Translations under genes and position numbers: made by a program | Assembly: GCF_042684585.1 (NCBI RefSeq) | Contig: NZ_JBHULS010000003.1 | Span: 310,001 to 374,000, forward strand | DNA: 64,000 nt | Direction of reading: 5' to 3' | Source of the DNA: Algorimicrobium sediminis | GTDB taxonomy: Bacteria > Bacteroidota > Bacteroidia > Flavobacteriales > Flavobacteriaceae | Notes under the pieces: model-generated | The model's database searches: none | The model's input: the letters and a program-made list of their open reading frames with translations, nothing else | What the model was told of the DNA's origin: nothing | In this document: positions 55,366 through 64,000 of the stretch, piece by piece | Position numbering within the stretch: position 1 is the first letter of the stretch | How the letters are laid out: each line of letters begins with the position of its first letter

Positions 55366-55400
55366 ACCTAATCAAATAAATGATTAGGTTTCTTTTTTTT
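55366..55400. terminator. Bidirectional terminator between the usp gene and tRNA-Gln
   Basis: AACCTAATCA and TGATTAGGTT form a 10-bp stem with A runs on the left and T runs on the right, so it can end the usp message (+) and the tRNA transcript (-). Confidence 0.8.
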
Positions 55401-55402
55401 TG

Positions 55403-55475
55403 TTGGCCCACTAGGTTTCGAACCTAGACTCTTTGGTACCAAAAACCAACGTGTTACCAGTTACACCATAGGCCA
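55403..55475 (-). tRNA. tRNA-Gln (anticodon TTG)
   Basis: Seventy-three bases fold into a standard cloverleaf: acceptor stem TGGCCTA/TGGGCCA (one G-T pair), D-arm with GGT, anticodon stem TTGGT/ACCAA with loop TTTTGGT giving anticodon TTG, and T-arm CTAGG/CCTAG with TTCGAAC. The discriminator base is A. CCA is not encoded. It reads CAA (and CAG by wobble). It is a single gene with the terminator above just after it. Confidence 0.93.
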
Positions 55476-55626
55476 ATCTTGTATTGCGGTTGCAAATTTA
55501 AAACAAATATTTATTTGCGCAAGTTTTTTTTACATAAAAATTAAATTTATTACTTAACGTTTCCTTAAAAGCACCCAAATTTTATTATTTATTGTTAAAT
55601 TCGCCTCTTTAAAAACTTGTAATTAC

Positions 55627-58600
55627 ATGACACACATCAGCTTTAAAAAGTGGAACACCATTTTAGCTTGGTTTTCTTTTTTAGTTGCCTTTATAACTTA
55701 CACCTTAACAGTAGAACCTACTGTAAGCTTTTGGGATGCAGGCGAGTATATTTTAACCTCTGCAAAATTACAAGTTGGCCACCCACCAGGTGCGCCTTTG
55801 TTTCAAATGTTTGGCGCTTTCTTTTCTATGTTTGCTACCGAACCTGCACAAGTAGGATTTATGTTAAATATGATGAGTGCAACGGCTAGTGCCTTTACCA
55901 TTTTATTTATGTTTTTTACCATTACACTTTTGTTAAGAAAAGTGGTTGGCGAGCCAAACACAATAAGCAACACACAAAAAATAGCTATTTTAGGAAGTGG
56001 CTTGGTAGGTAGTTTAGCCTTTACCTTTACCGATTCTTTTTGGTTTAATGCCGTAGAAACCGAAGTATACGCCATGGCCACTTTAATAATGTCTGTATTA
56101 TTTTGGTTGGCCCTACGCTGGGAACGCGATATGGATACACCACGCGGAAACCGTTGGATAGTACTCATTTCTTTTATTGTAGGAATGTCTTTTGGTGTTC
56201 ACTTTATGGGCTTATTAACCATTCCTGCTATTGCATTAATTTATTACTTTAAAAACTATAAAACAGTTACCATTAAAAACTTCATTATTGCAAACGTTGT
56301 GGCGGTAGCTATTTTGTTGTTTATTTTTAAATTACTGGCTCCTAATATTCTTCGTATTTTTAGTACCACAGAAATTTTCTTCGTTAATACGTTAAGGTTG
56401 CCATTTCACTCCGGTACTGTATTTGCTAGTATGGCCATTGTTGCACTCATTTATTTAGGTTTGCGATACACCACTAGAAAGAATTACAAAATGCTTAATA
56501 CGGGTATTTTGTGTGTCACGTTTATAATGATTGGGTTTTCCTCTTGGATCATGCTGCCTATTCGTGCCAATGCCGATGTGGTTATTAACGAAAATGACCC
56601 AAGCGATGCCCGCGAGCTCCTTGCATACTACAATTTGGAGCAATATCCAGAAACCCATTTATTTTATGGCCCACAGTTTACAGACCAATATTCTGGTTTA
56701 GATGAAACCGAACCTTATGTAGACGACAAACCAAACTACGAAAAAGACGAAGTAAATGGACGCTATATTATTGTAAACGACTGGAAAAATGCCCGCCAAA
56801 ACTACAACTCCAAACACGCCTCCTTATTACCACGTATGTGGAGTCCAGAAAACGCCGAAAATTATATGATGTTTACAGGGTTTTTAGATTTTAAACTAAA
56901 ACCCGAATACCAAATGGATAACGAGCTACGTGCGGCAGTTAACAAATTTAAAATGGAAGTTGCCAATGGCATGGTGGATTACGAAGATTATCATAGCTTT
57001 TTAAGACAAAACAGCCAGATAATTGATGTGGAACGCCCATCGTTAGCCAGTAATATTGCTTACATGTTTGAATTCCAGCTGGGATACATGTACTGGCGCT
57101 ATTTTATGTGGAATTTTGTAGGCAGGCAAAATGATATTCAGGGTAAAATGGACGGGTTTAACGGAAACTGGCTAAGCGGCATTAATTTTATTGACGAATG
57201 GCATTTAGGCTTACCACAAACCAACTTGCCTAGCGACGTAAAAAATAATAAAGCGCGCAATACTTATTACTTCCTACCGCTAATTTTAGGCTTGTTAGGT
57301 TTATTCTTACTGTATAATAAAGATAAAAAAATGTTTTGGGTAACACTGGTGTTCTTCTTGTTTACAGGTTTAGCCATACAAGTGTATACCAATGTAAGAC
57401 CATTTGAACCCCGCGAACGTGATTATTCTTTGGTTGGGTCTTTTTATGTTTTTGCTATTTGGATAGGTTTTGGCGTATATGCCCTGGTAGATTTACTCCG
57501 AAATAAAATAGGCTCCAAATTACTAGCACCAGCCGTAACGGTATTGTGTCTGGTTCTTGTCCCTGGTATTTTGGCTGCCAACAACTGGGACGACCACGAC
57601 AGATCGGGTAAATACTCGGCGCGCTCTATGGCCAAAAAATACCTAGACTCCTGCGGCGAAAATGCCATTTTATTTTCTATTGGTGATAACGATACATTTG
57701 CCCTTTGGTACGCCCAAGAAATTGAAGGCTACAGAACCGATGTACGCGTAGTAAATACCAGTTTATTCCAAACCGATTGGTATATAGACCAAATGAAACG
57801 CAAAGCTTATGAAAGCGACCCAATACCTTCTAAACTGGTACACGAGCAATACCGATCGGGGACACGCGACTATATTATGAAAAAAACGCATTATATAGAT
57901 GCCCAAGGCAGACCGCAACGCTTAATTAACACAGACACCCTAATGATAAGCGATTTTATGGATTTTGTTTCTAGTGACAACCCAAAAACAAAATTCAAAT
58001 ATATTTTACAAATGCAAGGCGAAGACCCAAGCTTTTATCCAACGCAACTGCAAAACTCAAACTATTTTCCAGTTGAAAATATTCGCGTGCCTGTAAATAA
58101 AGAAAACGCGCTTAAATATGGCATTGTAAAACCTAAAGATGCCCATAAAATGGTGGACTATGTAGATATAAAAATTACCGACGGTGCTATTTATAAAAAC
58201 CGATTGTTAATGTTAGATATTATTGCCAATAACGATTGGAAACGCCCTATCCACTTTACGGGAGGTGCTTTTGGTAACGACGATTATATTTGGATGAAAG
58301 ATTACCTGCAATTAGATGGCATGACCTATAAATTAGTGCCAATTAAAACCCCTGTTAATAAAGCCAATCCGTTTGATATGGGTCGTGTAGATAGCGAACT
58401 AATGTATAACAAAGTAATTGCTTGGGATTGGGGCAATACAGGTAGTCCCGATATTTATCACGACGTAGAAACACGTAAAAACGCTATAACATACCGGGGC
58501 AATTTAGCACGTTTAATTGAGCAGTTAATAAATGAAAATAAACCAGAAAAAGCAGAAGAAATAGCTGATATTGCTATGGAGAATATGCCGGTAGACTTCT

Positions 58601-58989
58601 TCGGGTTTTATACCCTGTTGGAGCCTTATATTAGCGCCTATTATGAAGTTGGCGCTACAGAAAAAGCTAGAAAGTTATTTATGGATGTAGCAGAAAAATA
58701 TCAAGAAAATTTAACCTACTACAGCACCTTAAACCACGAACAACAGCGCTATGTTTTTGAGAATATATACACGGATATTGAACGGTATAAAAGTATTGTA
58801 GATGTTGTAATTACCTACGATAAAGAATTCGCACAAACAGAAACCAAAACATTTTCCAATTTCTTAAACCTATTTAGTCATTTTTACGGCGGCGAAGATA
58901 TTCCAGAAACAGATGTACAACAAACTCCAGATCCTGTTGAAATAGACATGCTTCAAACCGATACGTTAAAGACACTGCCAGAGGCCTAA
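55627..58989 (+). CDS. DUF2723 membrane protein (putative lipid-linked-sugar glycosyltransferase)
   Basis: A 1120-residue inner-membrane protein with about nine helices in the first 330 residues, another cluster at about 545-660, and a large soluble C-terminal part. The N-terminus has LTVEPTVSFWDAGEYIL (about 26-42) and VGHPPGAPLFQM (about 49-60). The acidic-residue loop matches GT-C type glycosyltransferases such as protein O-mannosyltransferases, to which DUF2723 is related. In Bacteroidota general O-glycosylation of periplasmic proteins exists, but involvement of this protein is inference. It is followed two bases later by a polysaccharide deacetylase gene. Confidence 0.85.
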   Translation: MTHISFKKWNTILAWFSFLVAFITYTLTVEPTVSFWDAGEYILTSAKLQVGHPPGAPLFQMFGAFFSMFATEPAQVGFMLNMMSATASAFTILFMFFTITLLLRKVVGEPNTISNTQKIAILGSGLVGSLAFTFTDSFWFNAVETEVYAMATLIMSVLFWLALRWERDMDTPRGNRWIVLISFIVGMSFGVHFMGLLTIPAIALIYYFKNYKTVTIKNFIIANVVAVAILLFIFKLLAPNILRIFSTTEIFFVNTLRLPFHSGTVFASMAIVALIYLGLRYTTRKNYKMLNTGILCVTFIMIGFSSWIMLPIRANADVVINENDPSDARELLAYYNLEQYPETHLFYGPQFTDQYSGLDETEPYVDDKPNYEKDEVNGRYIIVNDWKNARQNYNSKHASLLPRMWSPENAENYMMFTGFLDFKLKPEYQMDNELRAAVNKFKMEVANGMVDYEDYHSFLRQNSQIIDVERPSLASNIAYMFEFQLGYMYWRYFMWNFVGRQNDIQGKMDGFNGNWLSGINFIDEWHLGLPQTNLPSDVKNNKARNTYYFLPLILGLLGLFLLYNKDKKMFWVTLVFFLFTGLAIQVYTNVRPFEPRERDYSLVGSFYVFAIWIGFGVYALVDLLRNKIGSKLLAPAVTVLCLVLVPGILAANNWDDHDRSGKYSARSMAKKYLDSCGENAILFSIGDNDTFALWYAQEIEGYRTDVRVVNTSLFQTDWYIDQMKRKAYESDPIPSKLVHEQYRSGTRDYIMKKTHYIDAQGRPQRLINTDTLMISDFMDFVSSDNPKTKFKYILQMQGEDPSFYPTQLQNSNYFPVENIRVPVNKENALKYGIVKPKDAHKMVDYVDIKITDGAIYKNRLLMLDIIANNDWKRPIHFTGGAFGNDDYIWMKDYLQLDGMTYKLVPIKTPVNKANPFDMGRVDSELMYNKVIAWDWGNTGSPDIYHDVETRKNAITYRGNLARLIEQLINENKPEKAEEIADIAMENMPVDFFGFYTLLEPYISAYYEVGATEKARKLFMDVAEKYQENLTYYSTLNHEQQRYVFENIYTDIERYKSIVDVVITYDKEFAQTETKTFSNFLNLFSHFYGGEDIPETDVQQTPDPVEIDMLQTDTLKTLPEA

Positions 58990-58991
58990 AC

Positions 58992-59657
58992 ATGCTATTT
59001 GTTCCTGTTAAAACACCTGGTTTTATAAAAAAGTTACTCCCAAATTTTATTTGGGAGTATACCACTACGCAAAAAGTGCTGTATTTAACTTTTGATGATG
59101 GTCCTACTCCCGAAATTACGCACTGGACTTTAAAATTATTGCAGCAATTTCAGGCCAAAGCCACTTTTTTCTGTATTGGAAAAAATATAGAACTGTTTCC
59201 CGATATTTTTAGGGATATAATTTTACAAGGACACGGAATAGGTAACCACTCGCATACGCATATTAAAGGTTGGCAAATTAATACAGCCAAATACCTAAGC
59301 GATATAAACCAGGCCCAGCGCACTATTAAAAATTATACAGTACCACCTAAAAACACAAACGCGAAACGTCTTTTTAGGCCGCCATATGGCCAAATAACAC
59401 CAAAACAAGGAAAGGTTTTAATACAGGAAGGCTACGCTGTGGTAACTTGGAGTATTTTGTCTTTTGACTGGGATAAAAACACAACACCAGAGTCCTGTTA
59501 CCAAAACATTATAAAACATACTAAAGCGGGCGATATTGTGGTTTTTCACGATAGTGTAAAGGCCTCCAAAAATTTAATGTATGCACTACCAAGGGTTTTG
59601 GCCTATTTTTCGGCTAGAGGTTATCAGTTTCATGCCTTACCAGAATCATTCAACTAA
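58992..59657 (+). CDS. Polysaccharide deacetylase family (NodB-type) protein
   Basis: A carbohydrate esterase family 4 enzyme that removes acetyl groups from N-acetylglucosamine polymers. The NodB motifs are intact: TFDDGP (about 32-37, catalytic Asp and metal Asp), GNHSHTH (about 83-89, metal His pair), RPPYGQ (about 121-126) and VTWSILSFDWD; the last catalytic His is in VVFHDS. No clear signal peptide, so it may be cytoplasmic or membrane-associated. Length 221 is a compact form. It starts two bases after the DUF2723 gene. Substrate unknown (peptidoglycan or an envelope glycan). Confidence 0.9.
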   Translation: MLFVPVKTPGFIKKLLPNFIWEYTTTQKVLYLTFDDGPTPEITHWTLKLLQQFQAKATFFCIGKNIELFPDIFRDIILQGHGIGNHSHTHIKGWQINTAKYLSDINQAQRTIKNYTVPPKNTNAKRLFRPPYGQITPKQGKVLIQEGYAVVTWSILSFDWDKNTTPESCYQNIIKHTKAGDIVVFHDSVKASKNLMYALPRVLAYFSARGYQFHALPESFN

Positions 59658-59950
59658 AGGTATTGTTTCATAATACCTATAAGAGAATTTGCGTCTTGCT
59701 CGCCACTATGGCGCCATTTCATTTCGCCATTCTTATAAATAATTAAGGTGGGTAATGCTTTAACACGCAGTGCTTCCGCTAATTCTTTGTTTTTTTCAAT
59801 GTCTATTTTTATCACTTTGGCTTTATCGCCCAATGCTGCCGCTACATCGCGTAAAACCGCGTGCATGGCTTTCGATTGCTCGCTCCACTCCGTATAAAAA
59901 TCCAATAAAACAGGAATTTTAACGTCTATAAGTTCTCCAAATTTCGACAT
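59654..59950 (-). CDS. Thioredoxin-like protein lacking active-site cysteines
   Basis: 98 residues with the full thioredoxin fold: strand LLDFYTEW (15-22), VIKIDIEKN (about 47-55), the cis-proline loop KALPTLIIY (about 69-77) and the closing NSLIGIMKQYL. Where thioredoxin has WCGPC this protein has WSEQS, so both catalytic cysteines are absent, and the protein has no cysteine at all. It cannot do dithiol chemistry. It may be a binding or chaperone-type thioredoxin. TAGGTTTG at 59989-59982 (minus) is a -7 box. It overlaps the convergent deacetylase gene by four bases. Confidence 0.88.
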   Translation of the reverse strand: MSKFGELIDVKIPVLLDFYTEWSEQSKAMHAVLRDVAAALGDKAKVIKIDIEKNKELAEALRVKALPTLIIYKNGEMKWRHSGEQDANSLIGIMKQYL

Positions 59951-60062
59951 ATGGTTGTTATTTTATTCCCATGTACACTTACAAACCTACATAATTTTTT
60001 TATATTTAGTGTTCAATGGACTTGTTACACGGTTAAATTAGTTAAAAATATCGACAAAACAA

Positions 60063-61298
60063 CTAGGTATTTTTTTCGCCTTTTTTTAACTCAATAACGG
60101 TTATTTCTGGCCAAATACCTACCCGACCCGGAAAGGCATGGTATCCAAATCCGCGATTAACATTTATAAATCTGCCATATTCTTGATACAGTCCGGCCCA
60201 TTGCTTATAAATATATTGCGATGGACTCCATTTAAACCATCCAGGTATTTCAATTCCCATTTGAAGGCCGTGGGTATGGCCACTTAAAGTTAATTGGTAA
60301 TTAAAAGTGTTTTCCTTTACTTGGTGCTCCCAATGAGAGGGGTCGTGGGTGAGAAGTATTTTAAAGTCGTCTGCCAAAACCTTTTCCGAAGCTTTTTGTA
60401 AATCTCCTGCCTGATTAAATCCTTTACCCCAGTTTTCAACGCCAATTAAGGCCAATCGCTGACCATCTTTTTCAATATAGCGATGTTCGTCTAGCAACAA
60501 ATTGAATCCCATTTTAGGGTGTACCGCCTTAACGGCTTCAAAATTTTTTATTTTGTCCTCTGGCGAATCCCAAGATACGTAATCGCCATAATCATGATTT
60601 CCTAGAACGGAATATTTACCATAGGGCGCCTCTAGCGACTTGAACACCGAAACCCAATTATCCATTTCCGAAGCCATATTGTTTACCAAATCGCCAGTAA
60701 AAACCATTAAATCGGACTGCTGCTTGTTAATAAGGTCAATACCGTACATAATTTTTTCTTTATTGGTAAAACTACCGGCGTGTATATCGGAAATTTGTGT
60801 GATTTTAAAACCGTCAAAAGCATCTGGCAAATCGTTAAAAGTAAGTTGGTATTTTAATACTTTGTAATTATACCGTCCTTGTACAATACCATAAATAAAT
60901 GAGGCAAATGGAATAGCTGCCAAGCCCAAAGCTATTTTAGCTATAAAAACACGACGACTTTCAAATACAGCAGTTTCGCCAGGCGTAAGCCATGAGTATC
61001 CTTTTTTTAAAATTCTAAAAACATCCTCGCCAAGCATAAAGAAAACCAGCAGTAGTTTTGGCATAACCAGCGTAAGCAAAAACCCAGATGCCAACTGTAT
61101 GGCATTTGTTTGGCCCGCACTGCGTGGCGTAGTAACTAACGTGTAAATAAAATAACCGTAAAAGGCAACAGTTACAATAATCCATAACGCTTTAATAGCT
61201 TTATTTTTAGTTATGGTTTTTAAGGCCTGAAAGGCATAAAATTCCAAACTAAAAACAAGGGCAGAAAATATAATTGAAGCTATAATCCAGGCCGCCAT
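60063..61298 (-). CDS. Membrane-anchored metallophosphoesterase
   Basis: 411 residues with about four membrane helices (about 5-25, 35-55, 70-92, 120-140) and a calcineurin-like phosphoesterase domain (about 160-411). The di-metal site motifs are complete: ISDIHAG, FTGDLVNN, GNHDYGD, LLTHDPSHW and SGHTHGLQMG. The build matches YkuE/YaeI-type phosphodiesterases. Substrates in this group include UDP-diacylglucosamine-like or other lipids, but none can be assigned here. TATCTTTG at 61329-61322 (minus) is a -7 box upstream. Confidence 0.92.
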   Translation of the reverse strand: MAAWIIASIIFSALVFSLEFYAFQALKTITKNKAIKALWIIVTVAFYGYFIYTLVTTPRSAGQTNAIQLASGFLLTLVMPKLLLVFFMLGEDVFRILKKGYSWLTPGETAVFESRRVFIAKIALGLAAIPFASFIYGIVQGRYNYKVLKYQLTFNDLPDAFDGFKITQISDIHAGSFTNKEKIMYGIDLINKQQSDLMVFTGDLVNNMASEMDNWVSVFKSLEAPYGKYSVLGNHDYGDYVSWDSPEDKIKNFEAVKAVHPKMGFNLLLDEHRYIEKDGQRLALIGVENWGKGFNQAGDLQKASEKVLADDFKILLTHDPSHWEHQVKENTFNYQLTLSGHTHGLQMGIEIPGWFKWSPSQYIYKQWAGLYQEYGRFINVNRGFGYHAFPGRVGIWPEITVIELKKGEKNT

Positions 61299-61478
61299 AA
61301 ATAGTGTTTTTGAAGCGTTTGCAAAGATACTGCTTAATATTACAAGCTAATTTATAGGGGATGTTAAAATTTTATTAAGTACTAAATTGTATAAAAGGGA
61401 TGTACTGAAGTTTGAAACCTGGTTTAGCTTATTGTATTTTTAGCATTTACATAGACTTAAATGGCACAACTAGCTTTT

Positions 61479-62699
61479 TTAGTTTTTATCGAAAACCAAG
61501 TAAGCAGATACCATCCAATAGTTAATTTTATCTTCGGTAATGGCTTGTGCCTCGGGTATAGAAAATTTAAAAGTATAGTCTCCGGGTTGCATGGTTCCCA
61601 ATTCTATTACTTCCGGAGCCACTTGGCTACCCGGACACCAGTTAGAGCGCGAATAATCTGATGAGGCAATGCGTTCCTCTATTTCTTGTCCTTTCCAAAT
61701 AGTTTTTTCTGTCCAGACTCCCGATGTTGGATTAAAGCGCCTAAAGCTAGCGCAATCATCGCGCCACGGAACAAATTGTTTAATAACGGTATTGTTTAAA
61801 TAAATTACATTTTCCTTTTGTGTAAACTCATCGCCTTCGGCATGTCCGCCATGCCCTGTTGTAAGGTAGTATAATTTAGCATTGGTGTAAGGTGCTGAAA
61901 CGGGAATACTAACCTGTAAATCGTCTTTATGAAAAGCATCAAAATAGACTTGTTTGCTGGCGTATTTTACGGTGTTTACTAAAGGGATTACTTGCTGTTC
62001 CTTTATTGCATGATTGGCCACAGTACTCTCCTTGAAATTTAATTGCACCGAAAGCTTATAGCCTTCCTTTGTCCAGGTATCTATAAAAACACCAACATAA
62101 AGTTCATTTTCCAAAAGAGGCAATAACTGGGTTATATTTTGTGTCCACTGTACTTGGGTTTCCCATTTAGGAATGTAAACAGGCTTCAGGTTGGCAACGC
62201 GAGGGTCGTTGTTAAAAAAACCAACACCAAACGGTGTCATAAAGCGTAATAATTCAATATTAGGCATAAAATGTTTACCACCTATTTGTTTTGAAATCGT
62301 ACCAGCAGCTTGAAACGGAAAATGTTCTTTTTTTACAGCTCCCATCTCCAAATCCAACATATTTAAATCTGCCGACGCAGGAATAATAAATAAAGAACCT
62401 GATTTATCCCAGGGATCGCCGTTGGATGTCAAACTCATTTGCACACTAACTTCAGGTTGTTTAAAATATTGAGGAATATGTATTTTTTTTAAAAGTACAC
62501 GTCCGGCATCCAACCGTAAAATACTATCGGTTTCAGAAAGGTTATCTGGACTAAAGTGAGTGGTTTTTAAATTCGGATCAAAATACAGATGTGTATCCGT
62601 AAAAACATCAATTTGGGTATCCCCAATGGCCGTTAAAGTGGGTTTACAAGCTACAACACTTAGCAGTAAAAAAAAAGTTAGCATTATTTGTGTTTTCAT
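61479..62699 (-). CDS. PNGase F-like peptide-N-glycosidase, lipoprotein
   Basis: Resembles PNGase F of Elizabethkingia, which cleaves N-linked glycans from asparagine. From the ATG at 62699 (the frame is open 28 codons further, but only this start gives a signal) a lipoprotein signal ends at Cys18 (SVVAC). The two-domain PNGase F order is recognisable: NGDPWDKSG (counterpart of the catalytic Asp60 region), LLRFMTPFGVGF, FIDTWTKEGYKLSV (counterpart of TETW, Glu118), HAEGDEFTQK (near Glu206) and SNWCPGSQVAPEVI. Glu118 appears as Asp. Alignment is by eye. Catalytic activity is plausible but not proven. Confidence 0.8.
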   Translation of the reverse strand: MKTQIMLTFFLLLSVVACKPTLTAIGDTQIDVFTDTHLYFDPNLKTTHFSPDNLSETDSILRLDAGRVLLKKIHIPQYFKQPEVSVQMSLTSNGDPWDKSGSLFIIPASADLNMLDLEMGAVKKEHFPFQAAGTISKQIGGKHFMPNIELLRFMTPFGVGFFNNDPRVANLKPVYIPKWETQVQWTQNITQLLPLLENELYVGVFIDTWTKEGYKLSVQLNFKESTVANHAIKEQQVIPLVNTVKYASKQVYFDAFHKDDLQVSIPVSAPYTNAKLYYLTTGHGGHAEGDEFTQKENVIYLNNTVIKQFVPWRDDCASFRRFNPTSGVWTEKTIWKGQEIEERIASSDYSRSNWCPGSQVAPEVIELGTMQPGDYTFKFSIPEAQAITEDKINYWMVSAYLVFDKN

Positions 62700-62836
62700 A
62701 TTTTGTGTATTGTAAAGCTGTGTTCCAACCGTTATTAAACTTCCGGATAAACCATATAACACGTTAGCTGTTCTGAAAGCCAAAGTGACTTTAAAAACCC
62801 ATATAAAAATGCCAGTTTATTCATGTTATTAGTGGC

Positions 62837-64000
62837 TTAATTTACTTGAATTTCGTCTATAAATGTCCAGGCTAAGCTTCCTTCGCCAAGGCTTCCTTCT
62901 GGGATTTTACCAAAATTAGGAATTCGTATGGTTATAAACCGTGTGGTATAATTTTTTTCAAAAACTACGGGTACCACGGATTCGTTGGATTCGGGAATAT
63001 CTATTTCGAATATCGTTTTATTATCTAACTCTATTTCCACTTTTTTAGGCGCATAAGCCAGTTGTTTTTTTCCATTGTGAAAACGCATGGCAATAGCATT
63101 TATAGTTGTTGGAACGTCCAAATCGATGGTAATTTCTACATCCTCACCAAAAAACCCAAGCCATTCATTGTCTCGGTAGCGATTTGAATTGCCCAAAACT
63201 CCATTAATTAATCCATCCGATCCCATACCAGGATAGGCGTGATGTGGCTGAACATCTAAAATAATATCTTTCCCAATGGCCTGATGCCATTGTATAGTTT
63301 CTGTAAATAATGGCCCTAATCTTCTTGTTTTGTCAAAAATAGCTGCCGTAATTATTGAGTTTTTTGTAATAGGAATTCCATTATTATAAAGCTTGGATTT
63401 CATGTTTGGAATACTTCCGTCCAAAGTATATCTGATAACGGTGCTATCGGTTTGTTTTTGCAGTTCGTAAATACTTTGTTTATCTTTAGTAACCATATGC
63501 CCTTTTAATTGGTGTAAATGGTTGGCGTAATTTATTTTAAGAAAATCCAGTCGGTCATGAAAGCTTGAAAGCCTAGAAACAAAATTGTCGTAATTTTTGT
63601 GCTTTTCATGAGACCATAGCGCCTCTGCCAATCCAATTGCTCTAGGAAAAACCATATACTCCAACTGCTCGGCATTAACAGTATATTGCGTCCATACAAT
63701 ACCTTGGGCACCCAAAACACGACCCGCATCTTGCGCACTTAATGTTGCAGGCAGTGGATTAAACTGATATACCTTTTTTAAGGGTACGTAACCCCCAAAT
63801 GCGAGAGGCTCGTTGGGGGTTTCAGATTGGTATCTGTTAAAATAAGTATGCGCTTTAGATGTTACTATAACATCTTGATTTTTTGCTGCAGGTGCCAAAG
63901 CGCCTTCAGGCCCACGCCAAGTCATTACAATATCATCTGGTGCCAATTTACTGTTTAAAGTAGCATCCCAGCCAATAATTTGGCGACCTTTAGCATGCAA
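62837..64000 (-). CDS. Beta-N-acetylhexosaminidase (GH20), C-terminal part, cut by the window edge
   Basis: The window shows the last 387 residues. The first 165 belong to the GH20 TIM barrel (IIGWDATL, MTWRGPEGAL, LGAQGIVWTQYT, YMVFPRAIGLAEALWS, with the aromatic Trp and Glu/Asp pocket residues). A chitobiase-type C-terminal domain follows (DSTVIRYTLDGSIPN, about 185-200), and a discoidin-like (F5/8 type C) module ends the protein (about 250-387, with IAMRFHNGKKQ and FITIRIPNFG). The catalytic Asp-Glu pair lies outside the window. It probably removes terminal GlcNAc from glycans. It sits 138 bases before the PNGase F-like gene on the same strand. Confidence 0.9.
   Translation of the reverse strand: MHAKGRQIIGWDATLNSKLAPDDIVMTWRGPEGALAPAAKNQDVIVTSKAHTYFNRYQSETPNEPLAFGGYVPLKKVYQFNPLPATLSAQDAGRVLGAQGIVWTQYTVNAEQLEYMVFPRAIGLAEALWSHEKHKNYDNFVSRLSSFHDRLDFLKINYANHLHQLKGHMVTKDKQSIYELQKQTDSTVIRYTLDGSIPNMKSKLYNNGIPITKNSIITAAIFDKTRRLGPLFTETIQWHQAIGKDIILDVQPHHAYPGMGSDGLINGVLGNSNRYRDNEWLGFFGEDVEITIDLDVPTTINAIAMRFHNGKKQLAYAPKKVEIELDNKTIFEIDIPESNESVVPVVFEKNYTTRFITIRIPNFGKIPEGSLGEGSLAWTFIDEIQVN

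Noticed and set aside
55366..55400. Hairpin next to tRNA-Gln considered as an attachment site
   Set aside because: It is a plain terminator between convergent genes; no integrase, no repeat of the tRNA 3' end was seen in the window.
61479..64000. The last two genes considered part of a full polysaccharide utilisation locus
   Set aside because: No SusC/SusD pair or regulator is visible before the window ends; only the glycosidase pair can be supported.

Overview
The window is a 64 kb piece of chromosome from a low-GC member of the Bacteroidota, almost certainly family Flavobacteriaceae. The evidence is a gene set typical of that group: SprA, a PorP/SprF-family protein and a RemB-like protein (gliding motility and type IX secretion), the alternative complex III operon act with a caa3/aa3-type oxidase, paired OmpH/Skp genes, a DUF2723 membrane protein, and promoters that fit the Bacteroidota consensus (TTTG near -33, TAnnTTTG near -7). 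Codon use looks uniform. I saw no phage, insertion sequence, integrase, CRISPR array or plasmid gene. This is mostly core chromosome, not an accessory island.

Layout. 0.15-2.6 kb (+): two OmpH/Skp-type periplasmic chaperones and glutamate racemase. 2.6-7.2 kb: gamma-carbonic-anhydrase-like protein, PorP/SprF-like protein, a NifU-type Fe-S protein, an MscS channel and TsaB. 7.2-12.9 kb (-): a complete MacAB-TolC-like export operon (ATPase, two permeases, adaptor, outer-membrane factor). 13.5-18.8 kb (-): oxidase assembly and small subunits in two transcription units separated by a terminator: ctaB, two subunit III genes and subunit IV, then a cysteine-less SCO-like protein, SCO1, DUF420 and a small CxxC membrane protein. 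18.9-30.6 kb (-): RemB-like, TonB, VanZ-like, gcvH, the 2403-residue SprA and ruvA. 30.6-36.5 kb (-): malic enzyme, queG, a cytochrome P450 and ruvB. 36.7-48.3 kb (-): the eight-gene actABCDEF-coxBA operon. 48.5-54.3 kb: a SPOR protein (+) and rimP-nusA-infB (-). 54.4-59.7 kb (+): universal stress protein, a convergent tRNA-Gln(TTG), the DUF2723 protein and a polysaccharide deacetylase. 59.7-64 kb (-): a cysteine-less thioredoxin-like protein, a metallophosphoesterase, a PNGase F-like lipoprotein and the C-terminal part of a GH20 beta-hexosaminidase cut by the window edge.

How the parts work together. The act-cox operon and the ctaB/coxIII/coxIV/SCO cluster about 18 kb away encode one respiratory chain segment: menaquinol to ACIII to the heme-copper oxidase, with heme O synthesis and copper delivery. 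SprA, the PorP/SprF-like protein, the RemB-like protein and TonB belong to envelope functions (type IX secretion, gliding, energised outer-membrane transport). The last two genes form a plausible N-glycan foraging pair.

The items most worth a second look are a helix-hairpin-helix tail fused to ActC, a terminator-like hairpin in the leader of rimP-nusA-infB, thioredoxin-fold proteins lacking catalytic cysteines, the PNGase F-like/GH20 pair, and two gene-free stretches (12.9-13.5 and 49.0-49.6 kb) that carry fragments resembling decayed coding sequence. I did not find a clearly novel multi-gene system.
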